From: Thermoproteota archaeon
GTDB taxonomy: Archaea; Korarchaeota; Korarchaeia; Korarchaeales; Korarchaeaceae
Assembly: GCA_027491415.1 (NCBI GenBank)
Contig: JAOZFH010000063.1
Span: 64,414-128,413, forward strand
DNA length: 64,000 bases
Direction of reading: 5' to 3'
Shown here: positions 16,001-22,877 of the stretch, one piece after another
How positions within the stretch are numbered: position 1 is the stretch's first letter
How the letters are laid out: the number at the start of each line of letters is the position of its first letter
Made by a program: the position numbers and the translations under genes
The notes under the pieces: generated by a model
Seen by the model: only the letters and a program-made list of their open reading frames with translations
The model's database searches: none
Told to the model about the DNA's origin: nothing

Positions 16001-17161
16001 TCAGGCGTGGATCTCTATTACGTCTCCGTCTTCGAGCTCGAAATCGGCGCCCACCCTCATGGGGCTGTAGGGCAGCCTGGAGCTCCAGACCTTGGCGTAC
16101 TTGAATCGCCTGTACAGGTGCTCGTGTATGGCCCTCGCCGCGTCGGCGACCGTGGACCCCCTCTCCAAGATGAGGGCCTTCTCTGAGGGCTCCTTCCTCC
16201 CGACTGGCTTGGTGAATATCCTTATGACGCCCGTGAGGTCCAGGACCAGCTCGCCCAACTCCTCTCTGTCGGGGGGCTCTCTGGGGGAGATCGGGACCAC
16301 GGGCATGAGGTGCCCAAACTCCTCCCTCACCCTCTCGAGCCCCTCGGTAGTGAGGTCGCACCTGGTGACAAAGACCAGGGCTGGCTTGTACCTTTTCTCT
16401 CCCAGGAGGGCCTCTTCCACGTCCGAGAGGCGAACCCTGCCGTCTATCTCCACGATAACCCTGTCCATTCCGTAGGACTCTAAGAGCCTCCTGACGTCGG
16501 CCTCGGTCCCGTCGACTATGGCCCCCCTTCTCCTCACTATTATGCTATCTACGCCCCTGGACCTGACTATCCTAACCTTCCCCTCCGGCCTACCGACCTT
16601 TATGCCAGCAGACTCCACTATTGTCAGGAGGTCCCTCAGGTCGCCGACCGGGTCTCTGGAGCCATCGACCACGAACCCTATCGCGTCGGCGTTCCCAGCG
16701 AGCCCGAGGGCCAGTCTAGTGAGGTGCCCACCCTCTCTCAGGACAGGTGGAGCCTCAACGAAGTGTATCTGGGCGCCCCTGAACTCCATCATTCCCTCCT
16801 CGGGCCTGCCGACGGTTGTGAATGGGGCGGGGGATACCTCGGGCCTCGCGTTGGTCAGCACGCTCAGCACGGTGCTCCTGCCCGAGTTGGTGAACCCCAG
16901 GAGCACGACTTGGGCCGCCCCCTTCTTCTCGACGAATATCCCTGGGCCCCCGCGCCTCGCCTTCCTCGCCCTTTTGCGCTCGATCTCCTCCCTGAGCTCG
17001 GCCATCTTCCTCCTGAGGAACTTCTCCATCTTCTCCGTGCCCTTGTGCTTGGGCATGAGGGCCATGAACTCTTGGAGCTTCCTCAGCTTCTCCTCCGGGG
17101 TCTTGACCCTCCTGTACTCCTCGAACTTCGCCCAGGCCTCGGGCGGTATGTTGGTGGGCAA
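16001..17161 (-). CDS. DRG/OBG-type GTPase homologue with altered P-loop and C-terminal TGS domain
   Basis: 386 residues from TTG 17161, 2 nt after the MBF1 stop. The order is typical of archaeal DRG proteins: helical N-terminus (PKHKGTEKMEKFLRRKMAEL, about 35-55), G domain (about 80-300) and a C-terminal TGS domain (ILERGSTVADAARAIHEHLY, ending LEDGDVIEIHA). The P-loop reads GFTNSGRST, with Arg in place of the normally essential Lys. The G3 element reads VEAPP instead of DxPG. VTRCD stands where N/TKxD is expected. Ordinary GTP hydrolysis is therefore doubtful. The family binds ribosomes. It may be a known archaeal subgroup; I cannot check. Confidence 0.8.
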   Translation of the reverse strand: MPTNIPPEAWAKFEEYRRVKTPEEKLRKLQEFMALMPKHKGTEKMEKFLRRKMAELREEIERKRARKARRGGPGIFVEKKGAAQVVLLGFTNSGRSTVLSVLTNARPEVSPAPFTTVGRPEEGMMEFRGAQIHFVEAPPVLREGGHLTRLALGLAGNADAIGFVVDGSRDPVGDLRDLLTIVESAGIKVGRPEGKVRIVRSRGVDSIIVRRRGAIVDGTEADVRRLLESYGMDRVIVEIDGRVRLSDVEEALLGEKRYKPALVFVTRCDLTTEGLERVREEFGHLMPVVPISPREPPDREELGELVLDLTGVIRIFTKPVGRKEPSEKALILERGSTVADAARAIHEHLYRRFKYAKVWSSRLPYSPMRVGADFELEDGDVIEIHA

Positions 17162-17163
17162 CC

Positions 17164-17781
17164 TCAGCCCACCCCCTTTCCCTTACCCTTCTCTCCCTTC
17201 TTCTTGATGTTGAGGACCTCTCCCAGCGTCAGGGGCCTGTCGGGCTGAGGCGGGGCGTAGCTGGGCGCCTCCTCCTCTGGCGGGGGACCCCTCGAGATTA
17301 TCCTTACCTCCAAGATTCTCTCCAGCGTCCGAGCGACCCTGTAGCTGGGCGCGATCTTCTGGGCCTCGATGTTCCTGAGGAGCGAGGCCTTGATGTTGGC
17401 GGCCTCTGCGACCCACTCTACCGTGAGGCCGAGTTCCTGCCTGGCCCTCCTGAGCACCTGCCCGTAGTTCTCCACGAGGGTGAACTCCCCGGGGCCCGGC
17501 TCCCTCCTGGCCCTCCTCCTGGGCTTTGGAGCCTCGACCTTCGGCTTGGCCCCCGCGCCCTTGAGGGGTCGGACCTTCTCGGGGGCCTCAGCCAGAGGGG
17601 CCCTGACGGGCCTCCTGGGCAGGGGAACCTTCTCCCTGCCTTTAGCGGCGGCCCTCCTGCTGGCCTGTATCTTCCTGGCGCAGGAGGGGCAGACTGTAGC
17701 CTTGTATCCGCCCAGGTCGATCACCACAGGCCTCCCGACGAACGTGCCGCCGCAGATCTCGCAGACGTAGACCTGAGACAA
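17164..17781 (-). CDS. mbf1: Archaeal multiprotein-bridging-factor 1 (MBF1)
   Basis: 205 residues. An N-terminal zinc ribbon (CEICGG, then CPSCARKI) is followed by a basic Ala/Pro/Lys linker and a Cro-type HTH (RRARQELGLTVEWVAEAANI, then SLLRNIEAQKIAPSYRVARTL). A Lys/Gly tail ends it. aMBF1 associates with ribosomes and transcription factors. The TTG at 17781 is preferred because GGAGGGT lies 5-6 nt upstream and the TATA at 17816-17821 would place the start site near 17793, inside the reading frame that begins at the ATG 17802. It leads MBF1-DRG-RpiA. Confidence 0.88.
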   Translation of the reverse strand: MSQVYVCEICGGTFVGRPVVIDLGGYKATVCPSCARKIQASRRAAAKGREKVPLPRRPVRAPLAEAPEKVRPLKGAGAKPKVEAPKPRRRARREPGPGEFTLVENYGQVLRRARQELGLTVEWVAEAANIKASLLRNIEAQKIAPSYRVARTLERILEVRIISRGPPPEEEAPSYAPPQPDRPLTLGEVLNIKKKGEKGKGKGVG

Positions 17782-17815
17782 GGCTACCCTCCAGACGGGC
17801 ATGCTGGCGGATGGG

Positions 17816-17821
17816 TATTAA
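17816..17821. promoter_or_regulatory. Shared TATA between MBF1 (-) and a secreted orphan (+)
   Basis: TATTAA reads TTAATA on the other strand. Twenty-six bp rightward falls on the ATG at 17844. The same distance leftward is near 17793, just before the MBF1 GGAGGGT signal. Confidence 0.45.
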
Positions 17822-17843
17822 GGGCTTGGGGTTCTAGGCATCG

Positions 17844-18722
17844 ATGTCGTGGTGGGTAATGTCTCTCCTCAAAGCACGGGGGTATCGTGACATAATTGCA
17901 GTAGCGGGTCTTCTCTTGGTAGGTTCGCTGCTCATCAGCGCTACATTCAGCGACTCGCCCAACTCGGCTCAAGAGAAGGCTGAAGCGGTCGTTGGAGCGT
18001 ACCCTCAAATATTCACGAGCCAAAAAGGTTTCTTAGGAATGGTGGATGGTGTGAGGGTATACGCAATTCCCGAGGAGTACCTCGGTCTCATTGAAGATCT
18101 TGCTTCGCCCACTCCATCGCAGCCCATCAGGCTTAAAGCAGCAGATCTCGCCAAAATCTGTGATCTCCCCCAGTTTATCTCAGTTTGTGGCGTGGCAGTC
18201 CCAATTCCCAAGGAAATCCCCGAGGAGGTCTCTGTCTACAACCTAACGCTGAGTCAGGATACAGCTGCGCTTTTGTTCTATAACTCGATCGAATCTGCTC
18301 TAGAAAACCCAGATAGACCAGCTCTAGCGATCTCCATATCTTGCCTAAGCGCCTTCCCCTCGAGAGAGGGGGAGCACGATCCCCAGCGCGTGCTGAATTC
18401 CCTGTCGAATGAGACCCAGTTCGTGGTAGAGGTAGCTAAACTAGCCTGTGGCGTTGACCTAAGCCCGGCAAAGCTTGTTGAAATCAGTAAGCTGAATGCA
18501 TGGGCCCTGGTGAAGCCGCGCTGGGAGTACGTCCCGATCATATGGAAGAGGGGAGAGAAGCCCGGCGCGATATACGCCGGGTGCAAGCCCGGGCCTCTGG
18601 CTGGATCCGTGACGCTGATAATACCCTGCGAGGGGTTGTGGTGTGAGTACAGGATCTCCGGGTGGTTTGATGCCGACACCCTGCTCAAAATTGCGGAGAG
18701 CCTAGGACCCCCAGGAGGCTAA
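17844..18722 (+). CDS. Secreted or membrane-anchored protein of unknown function
   Basis: 292 residues, no family recognised. One N-terminal hydrophobic segment (DIIAVAGLLLVGSLLISATF, about 17-36) suggests a signal peptide or anchor. The rest should be outside the cell, with several Cys and NxT/S sequons (YNLTLS, SNETQF). The middle is alpha/beta; the end (LIIPCEGLWCEYRISGWFDA) is aromatic-rich. The base composition is visibly less GC-rich than in its neighbours, so recent transfer is possible. The ATG at 17844 lies ~26 bp from the TATA and would be leaderless; an ATG at 17859 is an alternative. Confidence 0.6.
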   Translation: MSWWVMSLLKARGYRDIIAVAGLLLVGSLLISATFSDSPNSAQEKAEAVVGAYPQIFTSQKGFLGMVDGVRVYAIPEEYLGLIEDLASPTPSQPIRLKAADLAKICDLPQFISVCGVAVPIPKEIPEEVSVYNLTLSQDTAALLFYNSIESALENPDRPALAISISCLSAFPSREGEHDPQRVLNSLSNETQFVVEVAKLACGVDLSPAKLVEISKLNAWALVKPRWEYVPIIWKRGEKPGAIYAGCKPGPLAGSVTLIIPCEGLWCEYRISGWFDADTLLKIAESLGPPGG

Positions 18723-18858
18723 CCGAGCTCATGAGCGAGCGGACCTGTGGATGAGGCGATGGATCAGGGTGATCCCACAAGGCGCTAGGAGATCACTCTG
18801 CCTGGCCGCGGATGGGAAAGCGATAATAGCTGCCCCGTTTCGACCTCTCTGAGCGCTC

Positions 18859-19347
18859 ATGGAGAGGATCTGGGCCGTCTGGAGGGCTGATTACGTCAAG
18901 ATCGCGGCCAAGGGAGAGTCCGGGTGCATATTCTGTGAGTTGCCAGCAAAGGAAGACGACAGGGAAGCCCTCATACTGGCTAGGGGGAAGCTGGGGTTCG
19001 TCCTGCTGAACCGCTTCCCGTACAACCCCGGCCACCTCATGGTCGCCCCCTACAGGCACGTCCCCTCCCTCGAGGACCTGACCCCGGAGGAGGCCCTAGA
19101 GATCTGGAAGCTCACCGTGAGGGCCATGAGGTCCCTGAGGGAGGCTTTCTCGCCCCACGGGTTCAACGTGGGCGTGAATGTCGGCAGGGTCGCTGGCGCG
19201 GGGTTCGAGGGGCACGTCCACATCCACGTGGTGCCCAGGTGGAACGGGGACACCAACTTCATGCCCGTCGTCGCGAACACGAAGGTCATCAGCGAGTCGC
19301 TGGAGAGGGTGTACGAGGAGCTGAAGGAGGCGATGGAGGAGACCTAA
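18859..19347 (+). CDS. HIT family nucleotide hydrolase/transferase
   Basis: 162 residues. The histidine triad is GHVHIHVVPRWNGDTNFMPV at about 112-131, with the upstream YNPGHLMVAPYRHV segment. CIFCEL near residue 23 is the zinc-type CxxC found in this branch. HIT proteins of this type (FHIT or Ap4A phosphorylase-like) cleave dinucleoside polyphosphates or AMP-linked substrates. Start ATG 18859; GATAATAG at 18821-18828 could be its TATA. It stands alone, with the PIN gene convergent downstream. Confidence 0.9.
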   Translation: MERIWAVWRADYVKIAAKGESGCIFCELPAKEDDREALILARGKLGFVLLNRFPYNPGHLMVAPYRHVPSLEDLTPEEALEIWKLTVRAMRSLREAFSPHGFNVGVNVGRVAGAGFEGHVHIHVVPRWNGDTNFMPVVANTKVISESLERVYEELKEAMEET

Positions 19348-19396
19348 GGCTAAACAGGGAGGATACTGGGTTTGGGGGCCTTTCGCCTGGTCGGCC

Positions 19397-19762
19397 TCAG
19401 TCCACGGGCGCAAGCTTCAACCCATACCTGACGAGCCTCTCGTAGTGCCCCCTGTTCCTGGTCATAAGGGGGAGGTCGTGGGAGATGGCTGAGGCGGCTA
19501 CTATTACGTCCCTCTCATCTAGGGGCTCTCCCCTCCTCCTCAAGTCCCTGTAGATCTTCGCGGCGAGCCTCAATACCTCGTTGGAGGGATAAACTACCTT
19601 GAACACCCTCTCGAGTATCTCCTTGACCTCCCCGTAGTCCTCCCTCCCCCTCAGGAACTCGTACAGGGAGATCCAAGATATGAAGAGGTGTGCCCTGGGG
19701 AGGTGTCTCCTCCCCTTCTCAACGTCAATTAGAACGTCGGCGTCGATCATCACCCGCCTCAT
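19397..19762 (-). CDS. vapC: PIN-domain toxin (VapC family)
   Basis: 121 residues. PIN marks are MIDADVLIDVEKG at the N-terminus, ISLYEFLRGR in the first half, LDERDVIVAASAISHDLPLM, and TRNRGHYERL with the last acidic/Arg cluster. VapC toxins cut RNA (often tRNA) in a Mg-dependent way and are held by their antitoxin. It starts inside the end of the upstream antitoxin gene (38-nt overlap). The ATG at 19762 is used; an ATG at 19750 is a possible alternative. Confidence 0.88.
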   Translation of the reverse strand: MRRVMIDADVLIDVEKGRRHLPRAHLFISWISLYEFLRGREDYGEVKEILERVFKVVYPSNEVLRLAAKIYRDLRRRGEPLDERDVIVAASAISHDLPLMTRNRGHYERLVRYGLKLAPVD

Positions 19763-19967
19763 CGTCCATCAGCCTCAGCCGAACCCTCTCAAACGGGAGA
19801 TCCCTCCTGTCCGGGGTCTCCCTGAGGAAGGCCTCAGCCGCCTCTATCCTCCGCTCCAGGGCCTCCTCGACCAGCTCCGACAGGAACTCGTCCCAGGTCT
19901 TCTCGCCCTTCAGGGCCGCGAGCCTCCTCTTCAGATCCTCGCTGACGGTGATGGTTGTCCTGCTCAC
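19725..19967 (-). CDS. vapB: VapB-type antitoxin partner of the PIN toxin
   Basis: 80 residues from GTG 19967. The N-terminus SRTTITVSEDLKRRLAALKG is a ribbon-helix-helix-like DNA-binding start, followed by KTWDEFLSELVEEALERRIE and an acidic/basic toxin-binding tail. A TATA-like element at 19988-19995 lies ~26 bp upstream, so the gene is probably leaderless at this GTG. The frame is open upstream, but that part contains the promoter. Tandem with and overlapping vapC. Confidence 0.8.
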   Translation of the reverse strand: MSRTTITVSEDLKRRLAALKGEKTWDEFLSELVEEALERRIEAAEAFLRETPDRRDLPFERVRLRLMDDEAGDDRRRRSN

Positions 19968-19987
19968 AAGAATTCGTGAATTCAACC

Positions 19988-19995
19988 ATTTTAAG
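19988..19995. promoter_or_regulatory. Possible shared TATA: vapBC (-) and a candidate RNA (+)
   Basis: ATTTTAAG. The vapB GTG at 19967 lies ~25 bp to the left. The same spacing rightward gives a start near 20018, where the candidate structured RNA would begin. Confidence 0.35.
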
Positions 19996-20017
19996 ATTAA
20001 TCGTCGGACGATGGACC

Positions 20018-20192
20018 CCCCACACACCGAGGCCCAACTCTGAGCGGCCCCCGCGTCGACCCTCGCGGGCTGGCCGTCGGTTGGCTTGCTACGTGCTGAT
20101 TTGGATGCCAAGGGCCGTGGGTAAGGCGCGCGTTACCAACGCGCCGGCCACACGAGTCCCGGGAGGTAGGTTGTAGACCTCCAGGGGTTTTT
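20018..20192 (+). ncRNA. Candidate structured non-coding RNA with hairpin and T5 terminator
   Basis: No protein-coding frame is convincing here, but several perfect stems follow one another on the plus strand: CCCGCG/CGCGGG (20050-20055 with 20064-20069), TTGG/CCAA (20101-20111), GCGCGTT/AACGCGC (20128-20134 with 20138-20144) and GGAGGT/ACCTCC (20162-20167 with 20177-20182). The last is followed by TTTTT at 20188-20192, as in a terminator. It lacks the conserved boxes I would expect of RNase P or SRP RNA. The 5' end is inferred from the TATA at 19988-19995. In GC-rich DNA such stems can also arise by chance. Confidence 0.3.
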
Positions 20193-20332
20193 CACAGAAG
20201 GACGATCAGGGAGGTGAGTAGCGCGTGTGGTGTAATGAACATCCCGCCCTCAGTCCACCATCAGGAAGGGCCTAACGTGGTACCTGTCGTGGAGGCCCCC
20301 TGTGGCGGCCGCTGCGGGGCCCGGCTGGGGGG

Positions 20333-20827
20333 TCAGTCCACAACGAGCGCGAGGTTGAACAGGCCGCCGGCAAGCGCGACCAGGGCCGTCAGGACGTAGC
20401 CCGCCTCCCTCCTTCCCTCTCCAAGGAGGCCGGATGCCACGGCGGCGCCGAGGCCCCAGGCCAGGGAGAGGAGGGCGGGCGGGAGGAGGAGCGGAGTGCC
20501 CAGGAGATCCCGCAGGGACTCCGCAAGGCCTTCGGCCAGGATCCAGCGGAGTTCTGGGCACAGGAAGGGGGACGTGAACGTGGAGAACACGCCGAGCGAT
20601 CCCAGGAGGAAGGCCGGGGCTGGCCTCCCCCGCAACCACTCCGAGGAGGCCGCCAACAGGGCCTCGAGCCAGATCAACGAGAGGATCGGCTGGAAGAGCC
20701 TCCCCAGCTCCACGAGGAAGAACGGGCAGTCCCGCCAGCCGCAGGCCAGGGCCCAAGCCAGGGGAGGGAGCAGGATCGTCAGGGCCCAGGCCGCGGGCAG
20801 GCGGCCCGATCTCCGCTCTTCGGGCAC
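20333..20827 (-). CDS. Small membrane protein of unknown function
   Basis: 164 residues from GTG. About four to five hydrophobic segments (AWALTILLPPLAWALACGW, then LSLIWLEALLAAS, APAFLLGSLGVFSTF, ALLSLAWGLGAAVASGLL and VLTALVALAGGLFNLAL) are joined by short loops. No family recognised. It lies downstream of the broken gene at 20880-21408, separated by a T-run (20851-20857, minus-strand sense). Nothing is seen in 20193-20332. Confidence 0.5.
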   Translation of the reverse strand: MPEERRSGRLPAAWALTILLPPLAWALACGWRDCPFFLVELGRLFQPILSLIWLEALLAASSEWLRGRPAPAFLLGSLGVFSTFTSPFLCPELRWILAEGLAESLRDLLGTPLLLPPALLSLAWGLGAAVASGLLGEGRREAGYVLTALVALAGGLFNLALVVD

Positions 20828-20850
20828 GTTGGCCAGCCCACCGGCATCCC

Positions 20851-20857
20851 AAAAAAA
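20851..20857 (-). terminator. T7 tract, possible archaeal terminator
   Basis: Seven T in the minus-strand sense, 23 nt after the stop of the broken gene at 20880. Archaeal termination uses such U-tracts without an obligatory hairpin. Confidence 0.4.
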
Positions 20858-20879
20858 GGTCGAGGGGCGGGAGTCAGCC

Positions 20880-21408
20880 CTAGGGGTAGAGCCACTTCGG
20901 CGCCCAGCCGTCGTTGTAGTGCTCTGGGTCCCCGGGGCTCCCCTCGGCGTTGTGCAGGTAGACCTGCTCGGCGTAGTCCCAGCCCCAGAAGGCGTCGGAC
21001 GCCTCGTCCGTACCCGCCCTTATGGACCTTCCACAGCCTCACGTGGTACCTGTAGTATGTTGGGTGCTCCTTCCTTAGTGAGTAGGCATCAGGCCTCCAC
21101 CCGTAAATCGGGTCGTAGACGTAGTTCGGGTTGCCAGAAGCATAGTCCCACCCGTGGCCAATGAAGGTCGTGTGGACCGTGTAGGGGTACAGGTCTCCGC
21201 TGGACTTCTCCCACGGCAGGTTTATCGGGTCGGCCACGCAGTAGTGGAACCCAGTCTGGCTGGACCCGTAGCGGGCCCAGCTGTACCTGGGGTAGCTGTA
21301 GCGCGCGAGTCTGCTCGGCCAAAAGAGGGAGATCTCCCCTTTGCACGTTACTAGAACGATCCCCACCCCTTTCAGCCGCCTCTCAACTACGTTTGGGTTC
21401 CCATCCAC
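20880..21408 (-). pseudogene. Aromatic-rich protein gene broken by a frameshift
   Basis: From a GTG at 21408 the frame encodes a Tyr/Trp-rich protein (FHYCVADPINLPWEKSSGDL, then HGWDYASGNPNYVYDPIYGW and HPTYYRYHVRLWKVHKG). After about nt 21020 this frame becomes Arg/Gly-rich shadow. The protein character continues in the next frame as TDEASDAFWGWDYAEQVYLH and HYNDGWAPKWLYP, ending at a TAG at 20880-20882. One indel near 21000-21035 restores a single product of ~175 residues. An in-frame stop just before the GTG suggests that the N-terminus, perhaps a signal peptide, is also lost. No family recognised. A sequencing error cannot be excluded. Confidence 0.6.
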
Positions 21409-21590
21409 CTCTAGGAGTTATGCGCTGTTCCTCGCCTCTTACGCTCTTTCCGCTGAGTTTCAGTTCCACCCTCGGATGTCAAAGTGGCAGGAACGGCTCT
21501 CATAGGCGACAGCAGTACACCGGCACCGGGGCATCCTCACGATGCCCGACTCAAGCTTTAAGTAGTGGATGCTGGCACGAGTCGACTGGT

Positions 21591-21712
21591 GGGGCCGTGG
21601 TCTAGCTTGGCAGGATGAGGGCTTCGGGAGCCCTTGGCCAGGGTTCAAAATCCGAACCTCATATGTTCGGATTCCGAACGAGGTTCGGATGGAAGTCCCT
21701 GCGGCCCCACCA
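21591..21712 (+). tRNA. tRNA-Pro(CGG) with an intron in the T-loop
   Basis: The acceptor GGGGCCG pairs with CGGCCCC, the D-arm is close to that of the tRNA-Pro(TGG) at 23446, and the anticodon stem AGGGC/GCCCT has loop TTCGGGA (anticodon CGG). The T-stem CAGGG/CCCTG is completed only if 46 nt are removed from the T-loop (21649-21694). The discriminator is A and CCA is encoded (21710-21712). A TATA-like GCTTTAAG lies at 21555-21562, at the expected spacing. The anticodon loop has no intron. Confidence 0.9.
21649..21694 (+). other. T-loop intron of tRNA-Pro(CGG)
   Basis: 46 nt between TTCAA and GTCCCTG. The intron carries a perfect 11-bp inverted repeat (ATCCGAACCTC/GAGGTTCGGAT) enclosing a second hairpin (GTTCGG/CCGAAC), so it folds as one long stem. 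The cut sites are uncertain by one or two bases. Non-canonical T-loop introns spliced at bulge-helix-bulge-like structures are known in Thermoproteales and relatives. Confidence 0.8.
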
Positions 21713-21881
21713 CCTCCATTCGAGCCCGAGAGGTTCCGCCTAGGGATCAGGCAGCCCCTTCCTGGCTCTCCTGGCCAACTTGTAGGCGTCCCACGCGGTC
21801 AAGATGGGAGCCGCCCCGGTAGACAGGGCCAGGATGGTGGAGACATCGGAAAGAAGCCCCGAGATACCCCGCTCCCAAGTC

Positions 21882-22103
21882 ATGGCCCTCAGGATCCTCG
21901 CCTCGGCCACAAATCGGTTTGAGGTTCCCGTCGCGCTCAAGTTCGGAGTGTGGTCAAGAGAAACCTCGCTGACTTACGAGGCGCTCCTTCCAGATCGCTT
22001 CAGAGACGAAGATGTAGCGAGAGCGATTGAGGCGATGGTCTGGGTATACGGCCGGCTGAGGGAGGTGGGGTTCCCGCTGTTTGGCGTGAAGGTCCAGTGG
22101 TAA
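21882..22103 (+). CDS. Possible small protein, function unknown
   Basis: 73 residues from ATG 21882, downstream of tRNA-Pro(CGG). The sequence (RILASATNRFEVPVALKFGV, then LTYEALLPDRFRDEDVARAI and WVYGRLREVGFPLFGVKVQW) has a plausible alpha/beta composition and biased third positions. No Shine-Dalgarno or TATA is clear. A competing minus-strand frame (21740-21940) is also open. It could be a remnant. Confidence 0.35.
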   Translation: MALRILASATNRFEVPVALKFGVWSRETSLTYEALLPDRFRDEDVARAIEAMVWVYGRLREVGFPLFGVKVQW

Positions 22104-22168
22104 GAGCCCGTTATAGGAAGTCTAACCGTACTAAGCAGCCAGAATTCGCGTGTTGGAGTCCGTGAGGC

Positions 22169-22579
22169 CTACACCGAGCGCAGGTCTATCCAGCCAGACT
22201 CGCACCCGGAGTGGGCTCTGTCCGCGCTTAGAATGGGGATTCCCCCGGTCTCCGCAAGAGCCCTGTGCAGGCTGTCGAAGAAGCCCATCCCGTCTGACCT
22301 TAGCTTCCACGCCCTGACGTGTACCTCTGGCTTCGGCGATGCGACCGATACCCTTCCCATGCGGAGTTCTCTTGCCACGTCTCGCGAGAACTCCCCGGGA
22401 TCTTCGACTTCTATCCGCCCGGATAGGATGAGGAGATCAAGCTCTATGAGGCTGTAGGGAGAGAGAAACAACCTGAACCTCTTAAGAGCCCTGAGAGCGG
22501 CCTCGTGGAGCGGATCGGACCTGTTGATGAGTGCTAGGAGGAAGTCCGTCTCAACCAGAGCTGGAGAGGTCTTCTGCAA
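22169..22579 (-). CDS. PIN-domain toxin (second module)
   Basis: 136 residues from TTG 22579, overlapping the upstream AbrB-type gene by 29 nt. PIN marks are LVETDFLLALINRSDPLHEAA at the N-terminus, LSPYSLIELDLLI, GMGFFDSLHRALA and the terminal ILSADRAHSG. The presumed metal ligands are D in ETDF, E in LIELD, D in FFDS and D in SADR. Such PIN proteins are RNases inhibited by the AbrB-like partner. The overlap and order are typical of a toxin-antitoxin pair. Confidence 0.8.
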   Translation of the reverse strand: MQKTSPALVETDFLLALINRSDPLHEAALRALKRFRLFLSPYSLIELDLLILSGRIEVEDPGEFSRDVARELRMGRVSVASPKPEVHVRAWKLRSDGMGFFDSLHRALAETGGIPILSADRAHSGCESGWIDLRSV

Positions 22580-22787
22580 GCTTCGTCAGCTCCCCCCTTA
22601 TCTTCGGAATGTCGACAGAGGTCACTTTGAATTTCGCCCTCTCGATGGGCCTCTCTGGAAGGGGCTCTATGACGATCTTTCCGCGAACCAGCCTCATCCT
22701 CACCAGCTCCTTCAGACCGGCCCTCTCCCTCATCTCCTTCGGTATTGTAACCCTGCCTCTCCTATCGACTCTTCCCACCGTTTCCAC
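22551..22787 (-). CDS. AbrB/SpoVT-type antitoxin (second module)
   Basis: 78 residues from GTG 22787. The swapped-hairpin AbrB motif is VGRVDRRGRVTIPKEMRERA, then GLKELVRMRLVRGKIVIEPL. The C-terminus (FKVTSVDIPKIRGELTKLAE) would bind the PIN toxin encoded downstream. The TATA-like element at 22816-22826 is shared with the divergent TudS-like gene; it gives a start near 22795 and a very short leader. The frame is open far upstream, but only as a shadow. Confidence 0.8.
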   Translation of the reverse strand: METVGRVDRRGRVTIPKEMRERAGLKELVRMRLVRGKIVIEPLPERPIERAKFKVTSVDIPKIRGELTKLAEDLSSSG

Positions 22788-22815
22788 ACGCCCACCATAC
22801 TGTGAGGTGGGTCTG

Positions 22816-22826
22816 CAATAATAAAG
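22816..22826. promoter_or_regulatory. Shared TATA: AbrB-PIN module (-) and TudS-like gene (+)
   Basis: CAATAATAAAG, read CTTTATTATTG on the other strand. It is ~26 bp from a start site close to GTG 22787 on one side. On the other it gives a ~30-nt leader for ATG 22878. Confidence 0.4.
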
Positions 22827-22877
22827 TTGAGACACCACGGCTACCACCGTAATAGGCATCTTCGTTCCCGAACCGAG

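Noticed and set aside
20112..20160. tRNA-like anticodon arm (loop TTGGTAA on the minus strand, which would read Thr GGT)
   Set aside because: No matching acceptor, D-arm or T-arm is found on either side, so neither a tRNA nor a split-tRNA half can be supported.
21740..21940. 66-codon minus-strand frame after tRNA-Pro(CGG), ending in a plausible basic helix
   Set aside because: Competes with a plus-strand frame of equal plausibility and has no start signals; left out of the gene list.
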